The notes: a model not told the origin generated them from the letters alone. DNA of 64,000 nucleotides from Phymatolithon calcareum (GCA_977006965.1 OZ345353.1:4278001-4342000), one strand, 5' to 3'; positions 21,415-32,277 are shown, counted from the first letter of the stretch. Numbers and translations: made by a program.

Positions 21415-21875
21415 CTGCGATGGTACGGTCTTTTATTCGTGCGGGAGATGAAGGAATTCCTGTCGCGGAGAGGCTATGTAAGGCCGCGCTCGACGCTGTG
21501 CCACACGGTGGGATTCAGTTTAACACTGCGGCGCTGGCTATTGTTGAGCGTGTGACGGCAGTCGCTCCATTCGAAGCGCAGCGGTCTGGATCGCTACTTA
21601 CGCTGCTGGATTGTCCTATTAACTCGCAAAGGGCTGCGAGGATCATCGCAGACGCTGGAGCGGCGGACGCGCCGCCTGCAGCCCTCGCTCGTGCCATTAC
21701 AGTGTTGCGAGATAGAAAACATGAACAGGATAGAGGGAGCACAGGAATGGTGAACGGCATCGCACTGGACGGCGGTAATATAGAAAGGAGCAAGAATGAA
21801 ACTGCAGAGACACAAGCGCTGACGAGGATACTGTCGGCGTGGTGTGCGTTCTCTGACAATCAAGGAGACGCCTAG
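19890..21875 (+). CDS. Acidic, coiled-coil, helical-repeat protein (possibly ATRIP-like)
   Basis: This 661-residue protein is the only intact copy of a gene broken at 1118 and 10560. Residues 1-25 are acidic (MDDADNSDEEW). About 60-190 is proline/serine-rich. About 185-275 is a coiled coil (RELETTGQLANYRRKV, then MRLELEASRTAQRRMQERL). A basic stretch, APKRRRSSSS, could be a nuclear signal, and the C-terminal half is alanine-rich and helical. An acidic tip, coiled coil and helical repeats in that order match the ATR partner ATRIP, but I see no diagnostic motif, so this is only a suggestion. A (CAG)n run precedes the start and varies between array copies. It is divergent from NLR copy 2. Confidence 0.75.
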   Translation: MDDADNSDEEWAHIVELVTEIEKSHGQQSGNQPAGNLGQVASTHPLTPPMGPPFPSTQSPVPPVAWHELSSHIPHVWQPTSTKLNSTQHRHLPQPHSSTHQITTSRQNDNSRRPPQPRQSPLPHHPQSSPYTPSSTHAHQRSYSPHPPSSTSPPPPPSSSLPPRPPAPSLGSALSARELETTGQLANYRRKVSAMERELAHLRSRGAPPSISSTPGDAVETMRLELEASRTAQRRMQERLVFAERELEMRNEASDFVEATQAPATQTLSSQAPASQFPPSQLPSSQHPSSARRSRGISMSRITPRAPKRRRSSSSTLNCKSPPSIRPSSRPSSAASSADPRDWPVADAAWWAAYDAPDRVAARARAGVFAPPRANALLALSSGRGGAELRAALAAALGGGGKDVWIKLHDALLSASTIAGPGIARRAALATVLSIHLSFPVGIGKDAQARANAGARRVLSEEGNDDADVALKLLSIVGDSGAYVPGKREERALRDALAACSVDGAEACAAMVRSFIRAGDEGIPVAERLCKAALDAVPHGGIQFNTAALAIVERVTAVAPFEAQRSGSLLTLLDCPINSQRAARIIADAGAADAPPAALARAITVLRDRKHEQDRGSTGMVNGIALDGGNIERSKNETAETQALTRILSAWCAFSDNQGDA

Positions 21876-22162
21876 GTCTAGTACCTGTACTGGTTTAGAC
21901 GTTGTGTCACCCTGCCCAGGGGAACGTGTTACCCCAACATAAATTATCAATCAATACACTCACTATTCCAGAAAATAAGAAGTGTGGCTTTGACAGTGAT
22001 ACCATCGGTCCTGTCGCACTGTCGAAAAACATGGTGCTTTATAACGTAAGTTACACTTTGCAAAGACGAAAATTTCCATTCAATTAAAGCACCCAGAAGT
22101 TATTGACCGACTTTTCTTCGAAGAGGCGCAGCCGATCGATTAGTTAAAATCAAGAAAGTCAT

Positions 22163-23137
22163 CTAAAGGTCAAACTCCTCGGACTGCTTCTTTAGGAAGT
22201 ATGGTCCAATAAAAACAGTCAAGAAAACAAGTCCAGCGTGCAACGACGCCGCGCCCGCCGGACCATTCGGCAAAAGACCGAGCTGAACAATTGTATAGTT
22301 CAAGAACATGACGACATAAACAAACCCGGTAGCTGCCACATAAGCGTCAACGAACTTCATATTGCGGGAAATCGACATGGCCATCCCCACAAGACCCCAA
22401 AGCAGCATCAGTGCACCAGTGGCAATTGTCAAGATAGCCAAGCGACCGACGTTTGGTGGTGATACAAACGGTGACGAAAGGAGCTCACTTCCCTCACGGA
22501 TATTTACAATCACTCCAGTTGCAGTCGTCCACACACCGGCCAGGGCCAGATTTGCGTTCCAGAAAATAGCACGATTTCTCGAACTCGTTCCACTCTTTCC
22601 GTCGGCGTGCAGCATACGCGACATGAACGCAAACTGACCGCCCTGAAGAGCAAGGCAGAACGAGAGTGACGTCAAGATTCCCAACGCAAGCACGACCTTG
22701 CTCTCGATGAGGGAGAGATTCGGGGTGAGCGGCGTGGACAGACCAACGATATTAAAGGACGGTCGCAAGAAGACGTATACGATGAACACATACCAGCCAA
22801 GAACAGACTGAACAAACATGGCGACCTTTGTGAGGAACGGGTTGTGTGTCTTCAACACAAGCCCGGAGAGACCCAGGAAGAGACCAAGAATTCCGAATAC
22901 GATCTCGAAGAGTGCGGCGAGGAAGGAGATTATTGCAGGTGGGCGTCCGAGTAGAAAATAATCTGTTCCTGCCGGGTTCGTTTCAATAAATCGCACCGTT
23001 CCCTCATTAATAACCAAGAGTGAAAATACCACGAGAAGGGAAGCGGCCTCGTAGAAGGCCAGCTTGGACTTCGGTTGAGACTTATCACTTGTGTCTGGGG
23101 CAGCCTCGACATCTCGCAAATAGAATGTGGGGTTCAT
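22163..23137 (-). CDS. Multi-span membrane protein, unknown family, paralogue A
   Basis: Starting at the ATG at 23137 (MNPTFYLRD) gives 324 residues; the frame is open 14 codons further without ATG. About eight hydrophobic segments are visible, beginning with AASLLVVFSLLVINEG. Motifs shared with 24722-25762 and 31237-32277 are FYEAAxLL, INEG, STPLTPNLSL, LALxGGQFxFM, FWNANLxLAGVWT, PPNxGRL and NGPAGAASLHAGLVF. I do not recognise the family and assign no transport or enzyme activity. The short tail carries charged residues (KKQSEEFDL). Confidence 0.82.
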   Translation of the reverse strand: MNPTFYLRDVEAAPDTSDKSQPKSKLAFYEAASLLVVFSLLVINEGTVRFIETNPAGTDYFLLGRPPAIISFLAALFEIVFGILGLFLGLSGLVLKTHNPFLTKVAMFVQSVLGWYVFIVYVFLRPSFNIVGLSTPLTPNLSLIESKVVLALGILTSLSFCLALQGGQFAFMSRMLHADGKSGTSSRNRAIFWNANLALAGVWTTATGVIVNIREGSELLSSPFVSPPNVGRLAILTIATGALMLLWGLVGMAMSISRNMKFVDAYVAATGFVYVVMFLNYTIVQLGLLPNGPAGAASLHAGLVFLTVFIGPYFLKKQSEEFDL

Positions 23138-24721
23138 TTGGAAAGGGTTGGTGCCAGACAGATAGAGCGACGAATGCACGAAGCTGAAACGGATGTAGTT
23201 CGAGACTACAGGGGATGGAGTTGAGATGATGGATGTTACTCTGACCTACTTTGCTGGCATTGCTCTTATAGAAAAACTGGGGATGCGGCACGAAGGTGGA
23301 TATCGACTTACTGTGTTTGTTTCCACTACGACAATTTGTATAAATTTATGGTTTTGGCACCGGCAACTCCTTCGTTGCGCAGTTTCTTCCTGAATGTCTG
23401 GTGATGTACCTTGCAAACTTGTCGAAACGACCAAAAATTCTGCTCAGAAGGCACTCACGCGCGACGTTGGTATACTACCTCGTTGGTACTAACGCGCATT
23501 GTGGGAGCATTGACAACACAACACCTATGTCCAGCAAGGGTTTCATTGCTGGCTAATCAGTGTACTGATTTGTACACACAAAAGTTATAGCACAGAGTGA
23601 CAATTCCAATTGAAATACCTTACTAAATTATGAATGGCTTAGAAATTATTAAAAATACTCCGTGCAACCTGGAATTTGGCGATAGTACGAGCAGTGTCAG
23701 TTATTGTCAAATTATTAATATAATATTAGCAAGGTCACTCTATTATGGAAAATAAAGAGTTCAGCAGTACTATATATTTTTAAAATATATTTTATATAAT
23801 GTTTTACATTAAAATATAGAAAACTACTAGATAAAATATTTAACTAACACTTCTCGTAAGTATGTTAAATTCCAGGTTGCAGATGGTAGAGAAACTCACA
23901 TTATTTTTATTTCGTCATTTTTATGACATGTTCGCATTTATTTGGTGACGTAGAAACTACTTTTTTCGCTCTCATAGTCGTGATTGGATGTACTGTCGAG
24001 GTCAAGTGTATATGACGTCGGCGTGACCGCAACAGACCATTCCCAAAAGTATCATACTGTATTGGTAGAAACTCTTGTCTAACCTGAAGTTTTTACAGAC
24101 GTAGCTCAATTGACCCGATCATGATTACAGATGCCTTAATCTGTAGATAGAAGTAATCCTTGTCTGAGACGAATTGCAGTTTCAGTTCAGGGTATCCACT
24201 TGATGACAGCTCTGGTTTTCTACGGACTCCTCCTCGACCGCAATGTTCGCGTCCCGAAGAATCACGCACTAATCCATTGATTTAATCTCGTTATTCTTTC
24301 TTTCTTCAATGCGAAAAAAGTTACTCGTATTCTCCTTGCTCAGAAATCTAAGTACTAATGCGAGGCTATCTCGACATAACTTGTCGACTGGTCGAGCGAC
24401 ACCCAAAGTCGAGTTCAGGCAAGGTGCAACACATCGCGTAGACAAATGAAACCCAACCAAATAACTTTACGCAAAAATTTGAAACACTTCTTTCGTTCTT
24501 GTCTTACTTCAAAAATTGACCCGACTTATCCTCTATAGTACTTTCAAGTGGCACGTTCGGTTTTCAGTATCCTGAGTTTGCTACAGTAAAGTGCTCGTTG
24601 GACTTGTACACAAAGGCTTTTAGCTGGCTTCGTGTATGAAGCTCTTCTGTTGGCATATATAAATCGACTGCCAGAAGAAGCTTCTGCAGGATTACTGCGC
24701 GAATGTTATTGTAAAACAACT
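23138..24721. other. Intergenic, AT-rich core
   Basis: There is no convincing gene. About 23,740-23,860 is strongly AT-rich (tatatatttttaaaatatattttatataatg). This lies between two membrane-protein paralogues on the same strand and should hold the promoter of paralogue A and the 3' end of paralogue B. Confidence 0.6.
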
Positions 24722-25762
24722 CTATACTTTCGCCTCCTCGTCTAGTTCCCCGTTTAGCTCCTCAGCTTGTCGATGCATATAGAAAGGACCAAGGAAAGTT
24801 AACGCAAAAACAAGGCCTGCATAAACTGAAGCAGCACCAGCAGATGCATTCGGAACAAGCCCAAGCTGCAGGACGGAGTAGTTGAGGAGAACGAGAACGT
24901 AAACAGCGCAAGAGGCGGAAGTGTAAATTCTCATCAGCTGCTTATGTTCCTTTGCCGAAATCGCAGTCCCGAGAAGTCCCCACGCCAGCATCAGTCCACC
25001 CATCGCAGTCGTTATGTGGGGCAATCGACCGATATTCGGAGGTGCTCCGTACGTCTCTGAAAGAATGAAGCCTCTCTGACGGGAAGTAATTACAAGTCCA
25101 GTGAGAAGGGTCCATAATCCAGCAAGACTTAAATTTGCATTCCAGAACATGGCCAGCTTGCGCGTCCCAGTCGTGCGCTGATTGTATTCTCGCACTGCGA
25201 TGCAGTGCACCATTCGAGAAACAAACAAGAATTGGCCGCCCTGAAGCGCAGAGCAAAACGATAGCGAGGTAAGACCACCGAAGGCAATAAGCAGTCGGTT
25301 TTCAGCAAGTGACAGACTCGGTGTCAGCGGGTTTGTCAGGCCTTTGGCTCGAAAGTATGGAACCGCTAGAGTGTAGACGAGGATGACATGGAATCCGAGC
25401 ACAACTTGGACGAGCATATACAATTTTGCGATTCGCAAATGGAATGAATTGCAAATGAGCGCAGCGAGACCGACGAAGAGTCCAAATATACCAATGATAA
25501 TCTCGAAAAGTGCACCCAGAAGCGGTACTACTACCGGAAGTGCATCCTGAGCGGAACTCAGCGAGGACGGATTGGAGGAAATGAAACGCGTGACACCTTC
25601 ATTTATGGTTAGCGCGGAGAAGATGGCGAGAAGGGCGGCCGCTTCAAAGAACTCACGAGGATTTTCAGAGTGTTGCAAATGCATGTGTTCCATCTCGGAA
25701 TCCTTGTCAAAACTTTGGTGCTCCGTGGACGAACTGCCCATTTTTGCTAGCGCAGTACTCAT
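24722..25762 (-). CDS. Multi-span membrane protein, unknown family, paralogue B
   Basis: 346 residues from the ATG at 25762. A hydrophilic N-terminal 40 residues with His/Glu/Met-rich MEHMHLQHSE is followed by FFEAAALLAIFSALTINEG and about eight membrane segments. It keeps the family signatures NPLTPSLSL, SALQGGQFLFV, FWNANLSLAGLWT, GAPPNIGRLPH and NASAGAASVYAGLVF, and ends in an acidic tail (EELNGELDEE). It has the same orientation as paralogue A about 1.6 kb away, consistent with local duplication. Function is unknown. Confidence 0.83.
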   Translation of the reverse strand: MSTALAKMGSSSTEHQSFDKDSEMEHMHLQHSENPREFFEAAALLAIFSALTINEGVTRFISSNPSSLSSAQDALPVVVPLLGALFEIIIGIFGLFVGLAALICNSFHLRIAKLYMLVQVVLGFHVILVYTLAVPYFRAKGLTNPLTPSLSLAENRLLIAFGGLTSLSFCSALQGGQFLFVSRMVHCIAVREYNQRTTGTRKLAMFWNANLSLAGLWTLLTGLVITSRQRGFILSETYGAPPNIGRLPHITTAMGGLMLAWGLLGTAISAKEHKQLMRIYTSASCAVYVLVLLNYSVLQLGLVPNASAGAASVYAGLVFALTFLGPFYMHRQAEELNGELDEEAKV

Positions 25763-27189
25763 TGCTGCCGATTGCGACTGAGTGCTGATGTTGCTTCCTC
25801 CTCTGCATTCGTCTGGCCTTATGGGCCTGTCTGAAATTGTCTCGCAGCAGCCATTGCACCCTCCAGACGGAAATTACTGTCGGAAAGATCGGGAGAAGAG
25901 AAACGGTATTGATGGGAGTGTCTATACAAGGGTATCGACTCTCTGCAACGACCTTATAAGAGAAAATGGTTTCGTGTGTCGAGGGATGGTCGAGGAAGGG
26001 GGGCGCGGTCCTAGTGAAATGACGTCATCGCCTGTGCGGGTTACAAGTGCACATGCCTTGCTCGCTCATCGAGAATTAGAATTACAGTGGAGTTTCTGTC
26101 CTGTCTTGCAGTGAATGCTTTCACACCCATCCCGTATCAGACGAGAACATTTTGTTTGCTGCCATTTTTTCAGCTCTTCGTCTATCTCTATTTCAAGATT
26201 TTTCTCTGCCGTACTGTGACCCCTTTAGTTCACAAAGAAGTTTTCCGATGTTCCACAACCATGGACCAGATATACTGTACGGGTTTAGCGATTAATATAG
26301 AGTCAAGGAGCTCGTGAAGTACAGGTTATTTATCTTGTCAATGGCCACGCTTCATCAAATCGAATCCAAGCTCAAATGTTCGATGAAGCAAGAGCATAAG
26401 AAAATCGTGGGGCTTATGATGACAACCAATTCCATGACGAACAGGGAAACATGAAACTCAGTTTGCACTTGGGAACTGTCCTGTATCGATAAGAACCGAA
26501 AAAGCTAGTCAAGTTGCGCTCCTAATCATGTTGCTCCGAGGAGATATGCCGTGTACGCTACGAGAGAAATCCTCAAGAGTGGGAAGAATGTGTCGTTCCG
26601 GGGTTTTGGGGGCTCTCTTATCTTTCTGCTGAAAGATGCTGACTAGGATGTGCGCACGCCGTGCATGGGTGCTGACACTGTTGTCTGGTCAAAGTGGGAC
26701 ATTGACAACGTTGATCGGGTGTGTGCAGCGGAAAGGAGAGGCGCTGCGAGCAAAGAAACATAATTTCCGTACAGAATGATCTTGCAATTCTGAAAGACTG
26801 GTGCGGGCTTTTTGCACTAGGGTAGGAATGATATCTCCGTTTCGCTTGGGGTGCAGTAAATTTATGTTCTTACTTTACGGAACGAGGCACAGTGTGAGGA
26901 TCTCGATGGATCCCTCAGACAAGAAGGATTGGTTTGTCGGGATTGGTTGAAGAATAATATTCCGCTCTGTTACCAATAAAACGCAGGTAATCTGTTAAAA
27001 GTATTCTTACTGGGTGAACCCGTTTACTCGTAATAATATTTTCGCATACGTGTCGCGTCACCCCTTCAAGAACGAGCGAGGCCGCTGCCGCAAGGCCCAC
27101 TGCTAGTCGTTTCTGCCAACGGCAGTCAATGAACTGCGCTGAAACCCGGTGAACCTGACTCCGTCTTCTTCCACAAAAGCATTTTGTCA
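25763..27189. other. Intergenic between membrane paralogue B and the PWWP gene
   Basis: About 1.4 kb between divergent genes. Only short frames without similarity are present (for example 25782-26114 plus). It must include both promoters; no specific element is recognised. Confidence 0.6.
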
Positions 27190-28932
27190 ATGGAACAACT
27201 TCTTTGCGAGGACTTAACGCCAGGCGTCGTTGTCTTCGGCCGGGTTAACAGCTTTCCATGGTGGCCCGCCATTGTCGGCAGATGTCCGACTACCGGAGAA
27301 TGGGCCGACAGTCATGAACGGAGATGGGTCTTCTTCTTCAACGACAATAGTGGTGCATGGTTAAAGATCCGAGACATGCGACCTTTCACTGAATGGACCA
27401 GGGAGACGATGTCGGAAATCAACAAGGGAAACCCGAAATACCGTAAACATCTGGGCAGCATTGATGGAGCTAGCGTTCTTGCCCTGGAATACATGCGCTC
27501 CCCGGAAATACCACGACCACTGTCGGAGTACAATGATAAGCTGACGTATGTCGCGTTGGATATGGAACCACCTGCAGAACCCGTTTCTGGAAACCCTGAA
27601 AATGTTCAAACTGCACGTGCGTCCCGTCCTATCGACGGTGAGAATGCTCAAATCCGAAATGAAAAGGGGCGTCGAAAGCCTCCAAAAAGACGACGGGTGA
27701 CAAATCCCCAAACATACCGCAATCCGGATGCCATAAACTCTGCCGCCCTTGCTAGTGCAAACCAGTCCAGTCTCGACGTGGGACAGCGCCCTCGACGCAG
27801 ACGAAAGAAGTCGACACGATACGAGGGGTTCAACGATCCATTCATGATTGATGCCAGAAATGGGAAGCTCAAAGATGTGCAAGATGTCGTCGCTGGTGAT
27901 AGGGAAAACGTCGGCGATGCACATGCAAGCACCGGTGATGCCGAAGAATCGTCAAACACGGCGCAACGTCAAAGCATTGCTCCTCGAGTTCTGCTTACCC
28001 TTCCTTTGAATGGACTTTTCCAAAACAAGAATATCTCAGAATGGAAATCGAATGGCAACACCACAGCAACAATCAAGCCTTTGTATTCTGTTGACGAAAA
28101 AACGGATGTAGAGAAGCCCGTCGGCAAAGCAGTGACGATCAACAAGAGCAATCCACTGAAACTTCGAATTAATGGTGTCGCAATGCAAAGCGGTCAAAAA
28201 CCTGATTCTTCCTCCCCCAAGACCACCAACTCGTCAATGAAACCTGTCGCTAAAGACACACTGAGCTCACTGCTTAAAAAGCACAATAATACATCCAAAT
28301 CCACTATGAAGAAATCACCCACCCAAAATTCAACCCGAAGCAATGAACATCAAGTTGTTGACCACAACCCCATCAAAAACCCTCACGCAACAGGAAGCAA
28401 ACCCATACCGAACAATATCCAACTGCCACATCCAGTCGCCGAAGACACAGCATCAAGTTCCAAGGCAACAGAAAACCGCATACAGTTACCCACACGTCAC
28501 GCCGACCCCACGGCAGCGGAAGCGACATGCGAACAGACGTCAGCAGGATGCACAGCACGCGAGGCATCGGTGGTCGACGCAAGTGCACCGCCACGCGAGA
28601 GCGTGTACGACCTTAACAACAGGATGCGAGCACTGGAGGGACACATCCAGTCGCTGCAGGTGCGTGTCGGACGCGGACGTAATGTGGCAACGGGTGAGAA
28701 CGCCTCGGCCGCGGCGCTGAAGGCGGCCGTGCAGAACATGGCGCGCGCGGCACATGCATTTGCAAGCAGTCGGGGGTTCGAAACGCGCACGATTGGCGCG
28801 GGTATTGACGCGCTGTGGCCGGAGAGATGTGAGGGTGAAGGGGGCGCCGCGCAGAGAGGGCAGATTGAATTTGTGCGGTCTGTTGCAAAGTCGCTTGTGT
28901 GGTCGGCGTCCGAGCAGCAGACAAGGCTTTGA
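27190..28932 (+). CDS. PWWP-domain chromatin protein
   Basis: 580 residues from the ATG at 27190. Residues about 10-100 form a PWWP domain: VVFGRVNSFPWWPAIVGRCP with the PWWP core at 23-26, then the aromatic-cage strand RRWVFFFNDNSGAWLKIRDM. Known PWWP domains bind methylated histone lysine, usually H3K36me, together with DNA, so a nuclear chromatin reader is likely. Basic clusters (KGRRKPPKRRR, then RPRRRRKKSTRY) could be nuclear signals. The middle 300 residues are low-complexity Ser/Thr/Asn. A conserved-looking helical C-terminus (about 490-580) starts YDLNNRMRALEGHIQSLQV, probably a coiled coil, and may be a protein-binding module. No catalytic domain is seen. Confidence 0.87.
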   Translation: MEQLLCEDLTPGVVVFGRVNSFPWWPAIVGRCPTTGEWADSHERRWVFFFNDNSGAWLKIRDMRPFTEWTRETMSEINKGNPKYRKHLGSIDGASVLALEYMRSPEIPRPLSEYNDKLTYVALDMEPPAEPVSGNPENVQTARASRPIDGENAQIRNEKGRRKPPKRRRVTNPQTYRNPDAINSAALASANQSSLDVGQRPRRRRKKSTRYEGFNDPFMIDARNGKLKDVQDVVAGDRENVGDAHASTGDAEESSNTAQRQSIAPRVLLTLPLNGLFQNKNISEWKSNGNTTATIKPLYSVDEKTDVEKPVGKAVTINKSNPLKLRINGVAMQSGQKPDSSSPKTTNSSMKPVAKDTLSSLLKKHNNTSKSTMKKSPTQNSTRSNEHQVVDHNPIKNPHATGSKPIPNNIQLPHPVAEDTASSSKATENRIQLPTRHADPTAAEATCEQTSAGCTAREASVVDASAPPRESVYDLNNRMRALEGHIQSLQVRVGRGRNVATGENASAAALKAAVQNMARAAHAFASSRGFETRTIGAGIDALWPERCEGEGGAAQRGQIEFVRSVAKSLVWSASEQQTRL

Positions 28933-29289
28933 AGGGGTGGTGCAACGTTGTGGAGAGGGAGGTCGACGGGCGATCGATGCGGTTTGTTGAGAGGTTTGTC
29001 GCTGTGGTTCGGTGGTTGTGTTATTGGAAGGGCTGTTGTTGGCGATGATGGTGATGGTGTGGTGGAAGATCGGATGTTGTGTGTGTTGTGCGTTGTGAAT
29101 GCATATTTGTGCAATGTTATGGACAAAAGTTAAGTCGGTTCGATTTCGTTGCATGGAGCAATGCACTTCATCATCATGAGTGCTGTACTGTACGGAACAA
29201 CAAACGAGAAGACGACATGGTAGTGTCGTTCACACAAGTCGTTCGGTGCGGCTGTCCCGAGCACAGATGCGAGATGTACAGTGCATTAC

Positions 29290-29330
29290 AATACGTGTAC
29301 GGAGGGATAGTATCCCTCTGTACACGTATT
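29290..29330. repeat. 41-bp near-perfect palindrome
   Basis: Twenty-base arms (aatacgtgtacggagggata, and tatccctctgtacacgtatt on the other side) pair with one mismatch and a one-base centre. If transcribed it would form a very stable hairpin. Confidence 0.85.
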
Positions 29331-29454
29331 GACCATCACTGTATTGCAGTATTCGATCAAGGCGTGAGACAGTGTAGTATGGCGCTAAATTTAGGTTGTA
29401 GTGAAATAAATTTAGATTTTAGCACGAGTCACTGCACTGTAGTCTACAGTTTTA

Positions 29455-29479
29455 TACTGTACTGTACTGTACTGTACTG
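29455..29479. repeat. (TACTG)5 pentanucleotide repeat
   Basis: Five tandem copies of TACTG. Shorter runs of the same motif lie at about 30656, 33025 (reverse complement) and 46385. Confidence 0.9.
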
Positions 29480-31236
29480 TAGTGCAAGACAGTACTGTAT
29501 GTCTACTGTATAGGAGTTCGACTTCAATAAGCAAACGGAGGAAGATCAGAGATCAGGTCCACGATCACCGTGAGCCTGTTGTGAAGATGATGTTCGATAT
29601 GATACGTGCAGCGCATGGGAGAAAAACGGCGAGTGCGTAAATGCGTGAAGCTTCAGTAGTGGAAGGAATACTGTACACATGTCGTCGTGTTGGAAAACGC
29701 CTCTAGTACTGAAATGTTCAATTTCGGGACAGCGTGCGTGCGTGCGTGCGTGCCGCCTCTTCCACTGCAGTGAGAGAAGTATTACAGCATCAACGGCACT
29801 GGGAACGTAAGGTTGAGATTCAGAGAGATGTGAGACTGTCCGCGAGCGAGACTGAGTCGCTGCAGCTCGGCATACTCTGTAGCACTGTATATCGTTAAAA
29901 ACGACTATTGGTTAAGAGGAAGCGTGTGGAACAATCCGGGAGGACCTGTACTGTACTGCACTGTAGACTGAGAGATGCGATTTGCCGTGGAGGGAGAACT
30001 TTACAGACTTTCTCAAAATTTAATTTCCGCGGAACAGATGAGAGGTTACTCATGTGTTGATTTTTAAATTAATAAGAGCGACAGTTTCTGCAGTACAAGA
30101 AAGGAAGAAAAGAAGGAGAGCTCGGCAGTGCATGCATGCATGCATGCATGTGCGACTTAACGTGCACACCATAAAGGCAGACCACGAGTGTCAGACAGAC
30201 AGATCGATCATCATGATGAAGAGCAATCACGGCATTCATTTGTAGCCAAATGGAAAGGAATGCAGGGCTGTCGACATCAAGGTCCCTGCAAATTTCGAAA
30301 AAACGAAATCTCGCAAACCCTGATGGATCTCGCCCCTACTGTAGCTTGTCTTCCGTTGCAATTGCCTTGTTGAGACGAATCGTAATTTATGCAGCGAGCG
30401 TTCCATTGAACAACTCAGATCTGCGATATGATACGGGTCTGTAGATTTTAGACACCGAATTCAGTTCAACGATCCGATTTGTGCACGCAGATCAAAGAGA
30501 TCCAGTATGATAACCAGAGGAGCGAAATCTGCTGGCATGATGAACTGTAATTCGAATTGATCAGCCAATAGCGTAGCAGCACGTCAATGATCTGAATTAC
30601 GGATGCATTGCTGGGGGGAACATGCGTGCTGCCACGACTGGTGGCACGACAGCACGTACTGTACTGTACGTGAATGCACACACACGCACACACACGATCC
30701 ACGGCGGGACCATCCCCCGCCCGTGGCTCGTACATCCAGAGCAAAGGAGAAAGTCGACTTGAAGAGTCTGAAAAATAATTTTCGTGAGAAAATACAGTAC
30801 ATACTGTACTGACTGTAGGTTACAGCATAATTTTTGCGAAAATAACTTGTGCATGCATCCAACTCTGCCGCGTGCGTACGCTCTGCTGCACCCCGCGCGT
30901 CCGTCCTTATGGTCACGTACGTACGTACAGTATGTTGAGGTGCCGGGAATGATAATTGCAACATAACTTTATGTTTGCCGTTGCGCTTGTTTGTTGACTC
31001 TTCCGTAACGATCTTCCCCCACTCCACAGCGCCATACCTCCGCCATATACCCCGGTAGAAGACGACATTCCGCTCACCTGCGTCACTTGCCATCTCGAGG
31101 TTGCCGCACGGCCGCCCAACCGTCCCGCAAGGGTCCGCCCACCCGCTCGCCCGCCCGCCCGCGCTCGTCGCGGTGGCGACCTTGATGGACGCATTCACCG
31201 CAACCGCATTCCTCGCCACAATTGTTGCCGCCCGCG

Positions 31237-32277
31237 ATGAACGGCTTCTACGACCGCACCACCGATTCCTCCTCCGAATCGCACAATCACACGCTATTCT
31301 TCGATTCTAGCGGCAATCGTTCTCGTGCATTCTACGAAGCAGCTTCTCTCTTGGCTGTTTGGTCTTTATTCTGTATCAATGAGGGATCTTCACGACTTAT
31401 TCAATTGAATCCTACTTCCGAACTCTTCACAATTCGCGCCTTGCCACCGGTTGTGCCGTTTGTGGGTGCCATATTGCAAATCCTGCTCGGTTTTCTCGGG
31501 CTCATTATCGCACTCACGGCATTCATTCTCAATGTTCACAGTCCGCTTGTTACCAAGTTTTGCATGTTTTTGCAATTTATTCTCGCATTATATATCTTTG
31601 CTGTCTATGTATTTGCAATCCCGATTTTCCGCATTCTATCGCTATCTACCCCGCTCACACCAAACCTCAGTCTTGGAGCAAGTAAGGCTGTCATATGCTT
31701 TGGCATTCTCACCGCCTTTTCGTTCCAACTCGCACTGCTCGGCGGTCAGTTTCTCTTCATGGGAAGACTTGTTTCATCGGCAACGGGTGATTTCTCAGCT
31801 TTCACCAACGGTTCAATGTCACGTCCGGTGACATGGAATCTCAACCTTGCCAACGCAGGTGTATGGACACTCATGACATCGCTCTTCATAATGTACGGCG
31901 AAGGTGGCGGTCGATTACTGCACACCTACTTTGCATCGCCACACATCGGACGACTGCCGCTATTTGCATTCTTCGCCGGTATCATCATGCTCTTCTGGGG
32001 TGTGGCCGGGGCACTCATAGCCTATTCCGGTGGTCTCGCGCTGATGCGATACTTTGTGGGCGGTACTTTTGTGATATACATCATAATCTACCTCAACTTT
32101 GTGGTGCTGCAACTTGCCCTCATCCCCAACGGACCGGCTGAGGCTGGGGCATTGCATTCTGGGCTGGTGTTTATGGTGTCCTTCATGGGACCGTATTTCA
32201 TGGTGAAACAAGTAGAGGAGAAGGGAAAGTTTCGGTTGGGTATGTCCCCATTTCTAATCAACCTATCAAAGTTCTAA
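31237..32277 (+). CDS. Multi-span membrane protein, unknown family, paralogue C
   Basis: 346 residues from the ATG at 31237 (MNGFYDRTTDSSSE). The layout matches the other two paralogues: RAFYEAASLLAVWSLFCINEG at the first span, LSTPLTPNLSLGASK, LALLGGQFLFMGRL, VTWNLNLANAGVWT, ASPHIGRLPL, NGPAEAGALHSGLVF and a final PYFMVKQ. About eight membrane segments are visible. It is on the opposite strand from paralogues A and B, beyond the PWWP gene, so an inversion or independent insertion followed the duplication. Function is not known. Confidence 0.83.
   Translation: MNGFYDRTTDSSSESHNHTLFFDSSGNRSRAFYEAASLLAVWSLFCINEGSSRLIQLNPTSELFTIRALPPVVPFVGAILQILLGFLGLIIALTAFILNVHSPLVTKFCMFLQFILALYIFAVYVFAIPIFRILSLSTPLTPNLSLGASKAVICFGILTAFSFQLALLGGQFLFMGRLVSSATGDFSAFTNGSMSRPVTWNLNLANAGVWTLMTSLFIMYGEGGGRLLHTYFASPHIGRLPLFAFFAGIIMLFWGVAGALIAYSGGLALMRYFVGGTFVIYIIIYLNFVVLQLALIPNGPAEAGALHSGLVFMVSFMGPYFMVKQVEEKGKFRLGMSPFLINLSKF

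Larger units (their letters stand above)
28933..31236. other. Repeat-rich intergenic region
   Basis: No supported gene in 2.3 kb. It contains (TACTG)5 at 29455-29479, a 41-bp near-palindrome at 29290-29330, a GTGC run near 29748, a GCAT run at about 30129-30150, a CA-rich run near 30675-30700 and many scattered TACTGTAC copies. Long minus-strand frames such as 30584-31219 have no domain and cross simple repeats. Confidence 0.65.

Noticed and set aside
28497-29126. 209-codon minus-strand frame over the PWWP gene 3' end
   Set aside because: Shadow of a GC-rich coding region, low complexity, no family features.
30584-31219. 211-codon minus-strand frame
   Set aside because: Crosses CA and TACTG repeats, has cysteine/valine runs from those repeats and no domain.
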